Shown: positions 1 through 11,432 of the stretch, piece after piece
How positions within the stretch are numbered: the first letter of the stretch is position 1
Layout of the letters: the number at the start of each line of letters is the position of its first letter
NCBI RefSeq assembly: GCF_024679245.1
Contig: NC_090174.1
Location: 43,284,188 to 43,348,187 of the forward strand
Length of the DNA stretch: 64,000 bases
Reading direction: 5' to 3'
Origin: Pseudorasbora parva
Taxonomy: Eukaryota > Chordata > Actinopteri > Cypriniformes > Gobionidae
Made by a program: the position numbers and the translations under genes
Notes under the pieces: generated by a model
The model's input: the letters and a program-made list of their open reading frames with translations, nothing else
What the model was told of the DNA's origin: nothing
Databases searched by the model: none

Positions 1-363
1 AGCGTATCTAAGTGTAGCCACACTATACTGTCCATGTCCAGAAAGTGAATAAAAACATCATCAAAGTAGTCCATATGTGACATCAGTTGGTTAATTAGAA
101 TCTCTTGAAGCATCGAAAATACATTTTGGTCCAAAAATAACCAAAACTACGACTTTATTCAGCATTGTCTTCTCTTCCTTGTTTGTGTTCAATCCTCAAA
201 TAAAGATTCAAACGGTTATGAATCAGTGAATCGATCAATGATTCGGAACGCCAGTGTCACGTGATTTCAGTAGTTTGGCAGTTTGGCATGTGATCCAAAT
301 CATTGATCGATTCACTGAATCACAAGTGTTTGAATCTTTATTTGAGGTTTAAACACAAACAAG
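1..363. repeat. palindromic MITE, half preserved
   Basis: Bases 178-243 and 298-363 are near-perfect inverted copies (left arm begins CTTGTTTGTG, right arm ends CACAAACAAG), separated by about 54 bases. The segment before it (about 90-176, 'accaaaactacgactttatt') is a repeat I recognise from cyprinid genomes. Its inverted partner should follow position 363, but a TA microsatellite starts there instead. It is therefore a truncated palindromic non-autonomous element. Confidence 0.6.
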
Positions 364-367
364 ATAC

Positions 368-368
<1 letters not shown>

Positions 369-423
<55 letters not shown>
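369..423. repeat. (TA)n microsatellite
   Basis: About 27 perfect TA units replace the expected continuation of the palindromic element to the left. Confidence 0.95.
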
Positions 424-425
<2 letters not shown>

Positions 426-482
426 CTGAAGATACTACCGCTCACACCAGGCTATAATGTTGACAAGACAGGAAAAATAGCT

Positions 483-1171
483 TTAAAGGTGCACTATGTA
501 GTATTTTTGCAGTAAAATATCCAAAAACCACTAGGCCGGTGCTATATATTTTGTTCAGTTGAGTACCTACAATATCCCAGATGTTTCCAACTATTTGTAA
601 ATTGTGAGAAAATTGCTATTTTAACTAAGGACAGGGACGTTTCAGCATTGCATTTGAGGGAGTCGCCTGTCAATTGCGTCATATCTGCGCTACCCTCGGT
701 TTCGGCTTTTATTTGGCAGGAGCGCTTTACTCTATAGCAGTGTGAACAAGTGAACGCACGGAGTAAAGTCGTAACATCGTTTTAAACACACTTAAATGTA
801 TCTATTATGATAAACAGAGCTACATTACCTCAAAATCATAACCGGAAGAGCGGATCTGTGCAGGCGCCCGGCGAATGAGTCCGTCCCGTCATAATAAAAG
901 TCCCGGTATTCGCGAGGCGGGTATTTGTTTAACAACCGCTCCAGCAGCTTTGCTCTGGTCCACAACACTCGGTCCTGCTCTGCTTTAGACTACAGTAATG
1001 TTAAACACCGCATCCATGAACGTGATTTCTGCCCGAGTCCTATTTTCCACCGGCTGTGATGAGAAGACCACATCTCCCAAGATGCTGCGCTCACAATTTA
1101 CGTCATCAAACTACGCATTTGTTTTGCATAGGCGCCCTCCAGTGGACAAAAGCTGCATAGTTCACCTTTAA
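483..1171. mobile_element. TTAA-target MITE, copy 1 (AGGTGCACTATG family)
   Basis: The 689-bp element is flanked by TTAA on both sides (483-486 and 1168-1171). Its inverted ends are AGGTGCACTATGTAG and, on the other strand, AGGTGAACTATGCAG. A second copy lies at 60423-63422, split by insertions, and the two align along their length ('catttgagggagtcgcctgtc', 'cacaacactcggtcctgctc'). A TTAA target fits the piggyBac and Kolobok superfamilies; which one cannot be decided without an autonomous partner. It has no coding sequence. A CTCF-like core lies near its right end (1131-1145). Confidence 0.8.
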
Positions 1172-1966
1172 TAAAACCATATAAGTCCTGGTGAGTGTTG
1201 AGAGTAGCTATGGCAACCGGTAACTCATTCCAGCTTCTGGAGAGGACAGCGTCAACATTTCTGATGTGCCAGACAAACTGTCACGTCACAAAATGATTCC
1301 GACTGAAAGTCAGCGGTCTATGGTCAGCACATGTAAACCCCAGATTGGTTTAGATAACATCTCATGTAAACAGTCCACTGAATCTTTCAATCAGCGTAGA
1401 AGCTGTTTTTGTAAAAATAGGTTAATGATTGTATCATAGCCAACATGACTCTGTCGCACAGTAGAGAAATTACCATACAGACAGGAGGAGACGCTTGCAG
1501 ACAATCTTTTACTGTCTATGAGGCAGTCGGGGGGAAGAGGAGACATAAAGTCTGTTAAAGTCAAGGGACAAGAATGGGGAGAAGCCCATAGTGAGCCAAA
1601 AGCAACGGGAGAAAATATTTAAACAACGTGATTCAGATTTCACTTTCCAAGACTACTAGAAGACTCACAGCTGTCAGACAGGAGGCTCACGTCACATCTA
1701 CGTCGTTAAGCTCAGTCTGAGCCTGCGCAGTTCACTCAGCCATCAGGAAGTGAGTGATTCTAATTGACTTCACTTTCCACCGTTGAAGTCTATGAGGTCG
1801 CTGTATCCATTTCTTTTACTGTCTGTGGTAATTTCACACCAGGCATATACACAGATGCATATACACAGGTTCCAAGACTCGTTCTCGCCTCCTACAGTGC
1901 AATTTGGCTAGGTATACATCCGTGTTAAAATATCAAAGTGAAAGTAATTATAGCTTGCATAATATA

Positions 1967-1968
<2 letters not shown>
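1172..1968. other. no gene seen; possible old repeat
   Basis: This stretch has no exon-like frame. The segments 'ttttactgtctatgag' (near 1507) and 'ttttactgtctgtgg' (near 1814) recur about 300 bp apart and suggest a degraded repeat that I cannot name. Confidence 0.4.

Positions 1969-2043
<75 letters not shown>
1969..2043. repeat. (TA)n microsatellite
   Basis: About 37 TA units, perfect. Confidence 0.95.
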
Positions 2044-2048
<5 letters not shown>

Positions 2049-3916
2049 GTATATCAGCCTGGCAAGTAAACTAAACAATATATGCATAGAGGCATGGCAT
2101 AATTCTGTCTAAAGTGGCCTTTTCAGCAAGGGAAGATGTTAAACTTTCAAAGAGCAGTCTTGTTAAACTGTCATGTAGTGAACAACCAGATCACATGGTA
2201 TACACCAAAGACACTTCTCTGTATAATTAAAATTTATGTTGACCTTTCAGTTTACCAGCTTCACAATGTACTACTTGTGTGAACTTACACAAATCTAGCT
2301 CTAGGGCTAACTTAACTAAGTTAACTTTAACGTTATGAGCAAATTTTCTTTAATTACTCTCTCCACTTTCAAGAAAGGTAATCTACAGCAAGTCTAAAAC
2401 AGTAGAAAACACTCAGTAGCTACTCTGTACACACCGGTTCATTCACTCCATAGCTATAATATGCCTGAGAGAACATAGCGCTGCTTTCTCAAATTAACTG
2501 CATGTGGAGGCAGGCAGCTGTGAAAAAGCAAAGGAAGAGAATGAGAGAGGTAGGTGATAATACCTTGGTTTATCACCTACCATTTAAAGACATTGATATA
2601 TCCCAAATCATTTATTGACCGCAAACGGCAATGCTGGAGACCTGAATGTTTTTTTCCGAGCAGGTTTGGCTATTAGCACTGGAGGTACAGGTACTAAAGT
2701 TCATTAGTACAAACTTTCCTTTGCATACTGTCAAATTCAAATTGCATATGTGTGTGGGCCCTTTTGTGTTATGAAGAGCAGAACTGGCATCAATAGAGGA
2801 GGTTAATGAGGTGGTTCAGGGAGGTGATTCACCCGAGCTGAGCATTGTGCCTTTCAGCGCTCTCATTTTTGTGTTGTTCAGACTTAAAGCACGATCCATA
2901 CAGATCAATGATGGAATTATGTAAGACTTCTTATATAATAATAGAGTATCCACCTCCTCGAGTTAATGTTTAATTCATCAATATTTTTTATTTATTAGTA
3001 TTCCTCCCACTCTTGTTCAGGTTAGCGGACAGCTGTTGCTCCATAAACATCCCAAAATGCTTGGGAGCACCAGTTGTGACTATAGTCATCATTAGTTTGT
3101 CAGATAAAGTAACAGCATTTTTGTCAACTGATTCAGACTATTGCAAAGATGTCAATGTAAAGCATGTTATTTTAAAAGACAGTAGCAGTTTGAATTCTGT
3201 CCTAGGTTATTTTGCATTTTCAACTGAAGACTCTTGTTTTTTATTATTGCCACATTAGAACATTAGAGACAGTGAATCATGAGAAATATTGTTAATATGG
3301 GGTGGCCAAGAATTCACATCACCATCAAATCACTTCTGCACTTCAGATGTGATTGCACCGCTCTGAATTAAAAACAAACTTCCCTTGCCATTGCATCAAC
3401 AGAAAACAAATCCTCATACATATTCCAATCTCTTCCTGTTGGCAGCAAAAATTCACAATTATTTTATTTGTGATAAATCAGCTCTCAGTGCAACTAAATG
3501 TGCTGACTTTATCCACAGGGAAAAACCCGGAGCTCATCTTCCCCACAAGCTGAAGGATTCTCGTCATTAATTGATTCAGTATTGCAATCATTTTTCCGAT
3601 GGCATTTCTGCAAGACACATTAGTATTATCTCTCCTTGAGCAGAATTGAAGGGAGTTGATAGTCAGCGTCCATTAATCTTTAAAACATAAAAGTCAAAGA
3701 ATTTCCTTTAATAAAGCACCACAATTAAAGTATTGTATAACTGTATATCTCATAAAGCACATCATGATCCTCACGCTGCAAAAAATAAGCATTTCTATGG
3801 CCTCTGGCCTGAGAATTGTGGGTGATTTTCTCAATAGCAGTCACCACCTGTTCCACAAAAGAAATGCCTCCCACAGCTCAAGGCTCCCAATTATCACATG
3901 ACTTAAAAGAACAGAA

Positions 3917-3918
<2 letters not shown>
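2044..3918. other. anonymous intronic sequence
   Basis: AT-rich sequence with no recognisable exon, RNA gene or named repeat, apart from the small hairpin listed separately. Short open frames between 3000 and 3570 have no family resemblance. Confidence 0.5.
2550..2580. repeat. short perfect hairpin
   Basis: GTAGGTGATAA and TTATCACCTAC form an 11-bp perfect stem around a 9-nt loop. It is unrelated to the flanking sequence and of unknown role. Confidence 0.6.

Positions 3919-3996
<78 letters not shown>
3919..3996. repeat. (TG)n microsatellite
   Basis: About 39 TG units, ending in GGG directly before the palindromic element at 4001. Confidence 0.95.
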
Positions 3997-3998
<2 letters not shown>

Positions 3999-4000
3999 CA

Positions 4001-4258
4001 TGTTTTTGTGACATATGAGGACACAAATGTTTATAATTGCATGGGTATGAAATAGGTATTACAAGGAGAGGGTGAAATATGAGGACATTAGCCATGTCCC
4101 CACTTTTCAAAAAAGTTTTTTTTAGAAAGTAAAAATGCAGAGTATTTCCTGTGATAGGTAGGTTTAGGGGCAGGGGCAGTGTAAGGGGATAGAAAATACG
4201 GTTTGTACAGTATAAAAACCATTACGCCTATGGAATGTCCCCATATGTCACAAAAACA
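4001..4258. mobile_element. palindrome-ended element next to (TG)n, copy 1
   Basis: Bases 4001-4023 and 4236-4258 are inverted copies matching at 22 of 23 positions (TGTTTTTGTGACATATG core). The interior carries 'ggtaggtttaggggcaggggcagtg'-type sequence common in cyprinids. It is non-coding. A diverged relative is at about 56200-56440. The (TG)n tract abuts its left end. Confidence 0.65.
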
Positions 4259-4950
4259 AACGAGTCTTTGTACTGACCATGCAAAACATAATGATAATTT
4301 TTCGATCATGGATCGGACTTGTTTGTTCAGTACATCCTACAGACACTCGATTGGATTGAGATCTGAGGAATTTGGAGGCCAAGTCAACACCTCAAACTTG
4401 TGCTCCTCAAACCATTCCTGAACCATTTTTGCTTGGAAGCAGGGCCCATTATCTTGCTAAAAGAGGCCAGCTGGTCTGCGTATTCAGACCCATACACAAC
4501 CAACTGCGATGCACTGTGTATTCTGACACCTTTCTATCAGAACCAGCATTAACTTCTTGAGCAATTTGAATTACAGTAGTTCGTTTGTTTGATTGGACCA
4601 CATGGGCCAGCCTTTGCTCCCCACGTGCATCAATGAGCCTTGGCCGCCCATGACCCTGTTGCCGGGTTAACCACTGGGCTTCCCTGGACCACTCTTGATA
4701 GATACTGACCACTGCAGACCAGGAACACCCCACAAGAGCTGCATTTTGGAGATGCTTTGACCCAGTCGTCTAGTCATCACAATTTGGCCCTTGTCAAACT
4801 CACTCAAATCCTTACGTTTGCCCATTTTTCTTGCTTCAAACACATCAACTTTGAGGACAAAATGTTCACTTGCTGCCTATATTTCCCACCCACTAACAGG
4901 TGCCGTAATGAAGAGATAATAAGTGTTATTCACTTCACCTGTCAGTGGTG
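4259..4950 (-). mobile_element. degenerate Tc1-type transposon, DD34E lineage
   Basis: Tc1/mariner-type element in minus orientation with a deleted and frameshifted transposase. The tail near 4900-4950 ('ccacccactaacaggtgcc') matches a non-coding end I know from fish Tc1 elements. Terminal inverted repeats could not be paired, so the boundaries are approximate. Confidence 0.65.
4346..4733 (-). pseudogene. Tc1-type transposase relic (HTH plus C-terminal catalytic piece)
   Basis: The minus strand encodes the N-terminal paired-type helix-turn-helix linker region (4449-4733, including GHGRPRLIDARGEQRLAHVV). It then shifts frame into a C-terminal catalytic piece with DNGPC (Asp codon 4453-4451) and WPPNSSDLNPIE (Glu codon 4348-4346). 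Exactly 34 codons separate Asp and Glu, the DD34E signature of classical Tc1 elements. The middle of the protein with the first catalytic Asp is missing, so it is non-functional. Confidence 0.75.
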
Positions 4951-7390
4951 TATCACTTTAAATAATAAGCCTAGTTTGCATAGAAAACAGGAGTGTTTTT
5001 GCTGAAATAATTGACTACTTAATTTAAATACAGTGCAGTAATGTTTCAGCTACTTATCCAGGATTTCAGGTGATTAGTAAATCAGAGGCAGGTTTATATG
5101 CCAATAATACCACAAGCAAAAGAAGCACAACTGTTTAGTGAAGTTAAGTAGCAAAATAATTACTACTGCTTTTAAAATATGCTTGGCATTCTAGATATAT
5201 ATCAGCCCTTGCTTCAGATTAAGGGCAAGGAGATTCTTCGTTTTTATCAAGTATTCCTCAGTCTGATTAGTCTTATATGTTCTGGAATGACTGGTAAGCT
5301 ACTGCTCTTTGCAGGTGGACAATTGCTAGCATTTCCTCATATTCTCTGGGGGCTGCATTTGCAGGGCTTCAGTTGAGCTCCATTAACTGCTGCTGCCTTT
5401 TTGGTTTTTGTGCTTCTATAGCCTACTTGGAATTTAGTTCCTGTCAAAACTGACATTTTCACTTGTGATTTTGTTACCTGATGTCACAATGTGCAATAAC
5501 TGTGACTTTTGTCTCTGGATAGGATTATTTAAAAACACCATAACCAGTCCACTTGATTTTCTACTAATGATTAAACTTTGCTTCACATCTCAAATTGTTC
5601 ATTCAGCCAAAACCCTTTGCTCATTAGCAACTAAATTGTTCAGCCTGCAAGAACTTAAAAATGAAAGTACAAACTTTTGCCACCAACGCTGATGCTTTAT
5701 GAGACATTTGTATTTGGTGCACATTTTTGCATAGTGATAATAAGCTTAGGGGAAAATAACATGTCACATTACAATTAAGCAATGTGTATAAAGGACAGCA
5801 GATAAGCGCATATCCATCTATCGACTTCCTGTTTTCTGCCCACTGGTCACAAATCAGCAGCTGCACTGATTGGCTCAGATTGGTCCTGTCATGCTGTCAG
5901 CCGATAGGCTGATAATGAAGTGTCAGAATCATAAAGGCTTAAAAAGAGACAGGCTGGTGCAGAGCGGGTGTCACCAGTGCTAAAACGCTGAAATAACACC
6001 TCCTACAAACTGAAAATCCTCACCGCACTAATTGAGAGAGGGCTATCCTGAATGATCCTCTCATATTCAATATTTAACTATTCTCTTGCCATTAAAAAGT
6101 ACTGAGGCGTAACAGTGACCGCATAATACGGTGAACTGTTATATATGCCAAGATAATGAATGATCACTATATATTTTCATATCATATCATTTTCATGGTA
6201 CTTCAAGGTACTTCAAACAATATAAAGATTCATATGGTACATATGTTATGTTCATGCTATGTCCAACAACAACAACAAAAAAACAGTACTTTAAATTCTG
6301 GCATTGGCAAGAAAACTAAAACTAATCAATTAAACCAACATATAAACTAAAATATAAAATATTTATTGTTAAGCAAGCTTTTATTCATGTAGTCTCACAC
6401 CTAAATCCTCACACATCACTGAAGCATTTGACCTTACAATAAATATGTATTAGAGAGAGCAATACAAAAAATAGTCGTGGTAAATCTTACATATCTGTAC
6501 ATTTATGATTCACTAGTGGCAGAAATCAAATGCTAAACCAATCTGATAACTTCAAGTGAGAACACTTAAGATTGTGCCAGCTTATTCCCCAGTTGGATGA
6601 CTCACTGGTGAAGTAGGGAATACCTATAGGGTGCCAAATGGCACATAAAGCATGTCTCAAATAACTGCAATAGATTTTGAATATGATTTTCCAGATTTAG
6701 CTTAAATGGGTCTTAAAATAGATGTTTAATCATCTTTTCCATGTATTAACAATCTTCCCCACAGCTTTAATCACTTATTAATAATATTTTGCATTTAATT
6801 TTTTAAAGATGTTTTACTTTTATTGATTTAAATCTAATTGCCGATGCTTCTGTTGCTTGCTGCACGGGTTCATTGAAAACTTCTTATTTTACCAGCGCAG
6901 TATAAGCTAAATATATTGCTTTAGATTAAAGATTTATCAAAGATTTAGATTCAAATTTAATATTTAGACTTACAGACAGCCATACTGTCCTTTTATATAT
7001 TCACAACACTTAACTCATTACTCATGAAGTGCACAAAACTAACAGATTTAAAGGTGTTCTGTGCAAAACCGAGAAAAAAACTGCACCATTTGTCATTCCA
7101 TAAACACCTGTACATGAATAAAAAGCTATTAAGGGCTGTGGATTGTTGCTATGATACTAAGTGTTTGTTTGATTACTTAATGGTGTTGATTGTTACTAAC
7201 TGAGTAACTGAATCTCGACCCAAGCAAAACCACATTTACTGCTGTGAATATTGCAGCTCATAGCCTTGTTTTATATGACGCCGATGTAACAGTGATTTTA
7301 TAGTAAAGTGAGAATATCTTTCTTTGTTATATTCATACTCTGGATGTATTTATACTCTTTGTAGTTTGCAGAACAGGCTGCTTGAGCTTT
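4951..7390. other. anonymous intronic sequence
   Basis: 2.4 kb of AT-rich sequence without recognisable exon, repeat family or RNA gene. Open frames around 5179-5870 are short and unlike any family I know. Confidence 0.5.

Positions 7391-7416
<26 letters not shown>
7391..7416. repeat. poly(A) tract
   Basis: 26 consecutive A. No LINE or processed-transcript body is recognisable upstream, so a retroposed origin is not supported. Confidence 0.9.
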
Positions 7417-7421
<5 letters not shown>

Positions 7422-8837
7422 ATTCTAAATTTAGCTACAAAATGTCCCAGTGTTGTCATTAAAAATCATTTAAAGATCGTCCACAAATATGACAGTAGAA
7501 ATCTCTTCCTCTATGCATATGATTTTCTTCATTCTTGTGCATGCTAAATTGCATTTGCACACTTGGATGCATTTGATGCCGCAAAAGGGAGATTGGCAGG
7601 CAGATTCATTACCGAATGTGATAGGATAAATGCGCCGATGTCACACGATGTGACCTTTTGTTGGAAAATCTGATATTACAATCTGTTCTTGACATTGATT
7701 TGTGCTGCACTGCCTCTCTTAGTAGAACATATGACTGATCCTGCTCTTGAGTACTCGTGTGTATTAAAATGATAATGCAGCATTTGCTAGCAGGCTATGT
7801 GTCAAAGTTAAAGTAAAATGATGTGTTTTTTTTTCTTTTTCTGTGGCCTGTGTCAGGAAAAAGCCAATTTCGCCAAACAAGGCCAAACGAGAGTCAGGGT
7901 CGTTCTGGGCTTCTCTGGTTGGCAGCTAGATTGTATAGCTCACATGCACATACTGTACATGCATATCATCATCACTGTCATTTTGCATGTACTGCTGTAA
8001 AGAATAGTTTGTCTAAATTATTCATGCCATGGGCAATGTTTGGAACAACAATCCTGACTCATTACAGATATCTCATTATTACATACACTGTAAGGTATAT
8101 GAAAAATTTGATTGTACTGTCATTGTTGTTGTACAGTTAATTATTCAGCTATAGATCAAGCTATAAAAAAATGAGTAAACGTTGGCTCTGCTCCAAAACC
8201 TAGTGAGCTGCTGCACAGCTTATTGCCCACTGCCTACATACAGTGGAGTGGGCTCCACAAATCCTGGCACTCTTGGTTAATAAGAGCAAAATTGACTGTG
8301 AGAATTTGTTTTAGCAGTTTCTCCTCTTAGTCTTTCACTCAAAATATACAAAAAAATCTAACCTTTAATTAAATTCAAATAGTTGAAATCTCTTTCCTAT
8401 CATCACAGTAGGGAGGAATCACTATGGTTACACCCACTGAGTGGCAAAAAGACTGAGTAGAAACATTGGTGTTCAACTTCAACGCCACAACAACAAAAAC
8501 AAAACAAAAAAACCCACAAAACACATCTAAAATGGGATAGAGCTTTGCGGTTGACTGTACAAATAGATTCAAAAACAAATCAGAGCTATCTTTTACAGAC
8601 TGCCGAAAGCTAAAGAAAAGAGAAGCAGATGAATCGCTGCAACTCGCAGAAACAATTGTAATCAAGGCTGCAAAAAGTGGATTTGCAGTTATCATTTTGT
8701 GTCAGATATGTTGGATTTGGGGGTAAAACTAAAATATCCTTGGTTATATTGTATTGAGAACTCATCAATTCATTATTTTGAATGATGATCTTATATTCTG
8801 CTTAAGTTTTTTGTCAGTGTTTCTTAACAGCATCAAT
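7417..8837. other. anonymous intronic sequence
   Basis: No exon or recognised element. Around 8240-8310 'gggctccacaaatcctggcac' looks like old repeat sequence but could not be assigned. Confidence 0.45.
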
Positions 8838-8839
8838 TA

Positions 8840-9333
8840 CACTCTAAAAAAAATGGTGCTATTTGGCACTAAAAGTGGTTCTTGCCTTGAAAGCATAGTG
8901 GAACCACTTTTGGTGCCAAATAGCACCATATCTTTAAAGGTGCTCTATAGTACCTTTGTCAAATGGTTCTATGTAGAACCCAGGTGCCATGTCGCATTTT
9001 ATTTCTTCCTCAATAATGGTGTTTAGCACCTAAAGTATAGTTCTTTGGTGTGTAGAGAACATTTAAAGGGGCTTGAAAGGTTCTTTGTATGGCAGTGGTG
9101 CTATATAGCACCTCTATCACCCCAAAGAACCACTGAAGAACCATACATGGGCTTAACAGGTTCTGTATATTCTGTAACGGTGCTATATAGCACTTCAGTC
9201 ATCCCAAAGAACTGGTGAAGAACAGCTGAAGAACCACTGAATCACCAAGATTTGGTGCTATACAGCACTTAAAGTGGTTCCCCTATGATTATAAGCCACT
9301 TTTAGTACTATATAGCACCGTTGTTTTAGAGTG
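8840..9333. mobile_element. EnSpm-like palindrome-rich element
   Basis: The 494-bp element has inverted ends CACTCTAAAA and TTTTAGAGTG, flanked on both sides by TA. The CACT start and A-rich terminus resemble short EnSpm/CACTA-type elements of zebrafish. The interior is a series of small palindromes built on GGTGCTATATAGCACC and a long hairpin at 8853-8929. It is non-coding. Confidence 0.65.
8853..8929. repeat. 29-bp stem hairpin with 19-nt loop
   Basis: Left arm 8853-8881 starts ATGGTGCTATTTGGCAC. The right arm 8901-8929 is its reverse complement except for one position, which pairs as G-U in RNA. The fold has the length of a pre-miRNA-like stem-loop. Confidence 0.7.
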
Positions 9334-9383
9334 TATGATGAGCCTTGTGTTCTAAAAAGGTGAATGGTTGGATAATGTTAGTC

Positions 9384-10113
9384 TAGGGTTGTGCCGATGG
9401 ACGATAGAGTCACCATCGTGATCCCCCCCCCTCCACCCCCGTTGCGAGTGTGACCCACACTAATCCTAGTCTCTTCTATAGTTAACCTAAAAACTTTGCA
9501 GGGATTGTTCTGTAAATTAAATTGAGAATGTAACTAATGCATATACGCTATTTTAAATTGTAGTGTCTCAGGAAATCTTGCTCATTGTCACAGCTCTTCT
9601 GTGGCTACTGCACTGCAGCGGTTTAAGATAAACCCAGACCTCAGCGAATGTCAAATAACTTTTGTCTGGTTAATACTTTTAAAGACAATTTGCCCTTGCC
9701 ATAATGTCAAATCAAATGAAAGTGATTCTGATAACACACATTAATTAAAACACAGAAGAACAACATATCAAGGAAAAGAAAACGGGAACACTCACTTTTC
9801 ACAGCAGCACAATTCACTTTTTGTCATGCAAAGCATAGCATAGGCTACAAAATAAATTATGTTACTGTGAAATATTGTGGAGAATATATTGGTCATATGA
9901 ACTACACGAATAAACGTTTAAAAAACAATATGCAAAATCTAAATTTAGTAGCTCCGTAACGAATTGCGAAAAGTGCACACAATCTATTGGAAAGCCCAGA
10001 TGAGTCATTAGTTGGGTTAATAAAATAACAAAATTATACATTTAAATAGAAAATAGTATTTATGTAAAGAGATAAGTCAAATTTATTAGTGCTTTTTAGG
10101 AGCTTTCAATTTT
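9384..10113. other. hAT-like terminal fragment and anonymous sequence
   Basis: TAGGGTTGTGCCGATGGACG at 9384 looks like the left terminus of a hAT-type element. It is followed by a C-rich tract (9423-9439). No right end was paired. The rest (about 9450-10113) is AT-rich and unassigned. Confidence 0.35.
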
Positions 10114-10662
10114 TAGGGCTGGGCGATAGGAAGCTATAACAATGATATGTTATCACCCGGATTTAGAACAAGAGTAGGGGGAAACACTCCCCTTAAGGAC
10201 TGTGTAACTTTTTGCTTTGTGACAAAAAACTGTTTAACCATTTAAGTTAAATGTGTCTAGTTATCCACAGGTGGGGTAAAATGCCCCCACTATGACAAAG
10301 CAATTTGCTTTTTACTTCTAGCAAAATCATAGTACACACGTTCTAGCTTAAATTTAAAAAGAAAAGCCAAAATAATAAAAATAAAATCACAGTAATATGA
10401 ATATTTATGAATGAACTATTTTGAAAATAAACCTTTTGGAAAAAATGTGTTAGCTGATGCTATAACTGCTGTCTAACTATGCATAACTAGCTAGCTATGT
10501 GTGGTAATTTTTAAATATAAAGTCCGAATATTTTTATTCAACCACCTAGTTAGATTGCATTTGATGGAAAAACAAAGATTGTGATGTTTAGAATACGGCA
10601 ACTACAGTAATTATAAAAGTGGGAAGCGATGGCCCCCTTTTACCCTACAGACTAGGTTTGGA
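10114..10662. other. hAT-like terminus and anonymous sequence
   Basis: TAGGGCTGGGCGATAGG at 10114 is a hAT-style left end; a matching-type right end in opposite orientation occurs at 20730, but not nearby. The remainder is unassigned. Confidence 0.35.
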
Positions 10663-10685
10663 TTTTTTTTTTTTTTTTTTTTTTT
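10663..10685. repeat. poly(T) tract
   Basis: About 23 consecutive T. Confidence 0.9.
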
Positions 10686-10743
10686 GTCATTCTGAAAATA
10701 TAATTATATTTTCCTTAAATAACAAGTACTCTCTATCTACAGG

Positions 10744-10780
10744 CCTTGCTCTTCTCATATCACATATGAGAAGAGCAAGG
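10744..10780. repeat. perfect 17-bp hairpin with 3-nt loop
   Basis: CCTTGCTCTTCTCATAT, loop CAC, then ATATGAGAAGAGCAAGG. All 17 stem pairs are perfect. No copy was noticed elsewhere in the window and no mobile element boundary is attached to it. Confidence 0.8.
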
Positions 10781-11344
10781 AGTCTGCTCTGTATTTTCTA
10801 CTGCACAAGAGGTGTGATAAATGAGCATAATTCAAATGACTCTGTACGCAATTGGATAGTCCTTCAACCAATCAGATCACAAGAGGCATGATCAATGGGC
10901 AATGACCCATTGCTTCTCTATCAGTTATCTTTCCAATAGCACACCAGGTGGATAACCCAGTCTGTGATAGGTTCCCGCAAAAGTGTAACAGAAGCAGTAG
11001 AAATTAATGTACAGGTTTCCAGACTGAGTTGCAGGATAAAATCAAATCACCTGCAGATCAGGCGGGGTTAGCATTGATGTCTAGCCAATGTAGTCCATAG
11101 GCCAACAACAAAAACATATCTTGATTTTATCTAGTGGTTATTTTGGAAAAAAATGTAGGGGTTGGGCTTTTACCCCATGGGGATGTTTTCCCCAACTCTA
11201 CCCTATTTTATTTATAGTGTTGTCTAGCTAGCATAAAGTGTATTCCAGGCCACGTCAATGGCCACAGACAGAAATTGTAAGGAACACTGTTGAGTCCAAC
11301 TACCTTTAATTTAAAGGGGTCATATAATGCCATTTTTGTACAAG
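10781..11344. other. repeat-like fragments, no gene
   Basis: Holds 'gtggataacccagtctgtgat'-like sequence of unknown origin. A truncated element end sits at 11312-11344 (TTAAAGGGGTCATATAATGC), cut off by the next element. No exon. Confidence 0.35.
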
Positions 11345-11432
11345 TTAAAGGGTTACTTCAGCGATTAGCATACGGCTTTGAATCAGTAGAAACCCTAAAT
11401 AATATACGAATGATTTTGCTCCCAAAACAGCT
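11345..11432. mobile_element. fragment of TTAA MITE family (GGGTTACTTCAGCG end)
   Basis: TTAAAGGGTTACTTCAGCGA and about 70 following bases match the right end of the complete element at 44693-45316 in reverse orientation ('atcagtagaaaccct' shared). Only this end is preserved. Confidence 0.65.

Noticed and set aside
7391..7416. Poly(A) tract as the tail of a processed pseudogene or SINE
   Set aside because: No coding, tRNA-derived or LINE sequence precedes it and no flanking duplication was found.
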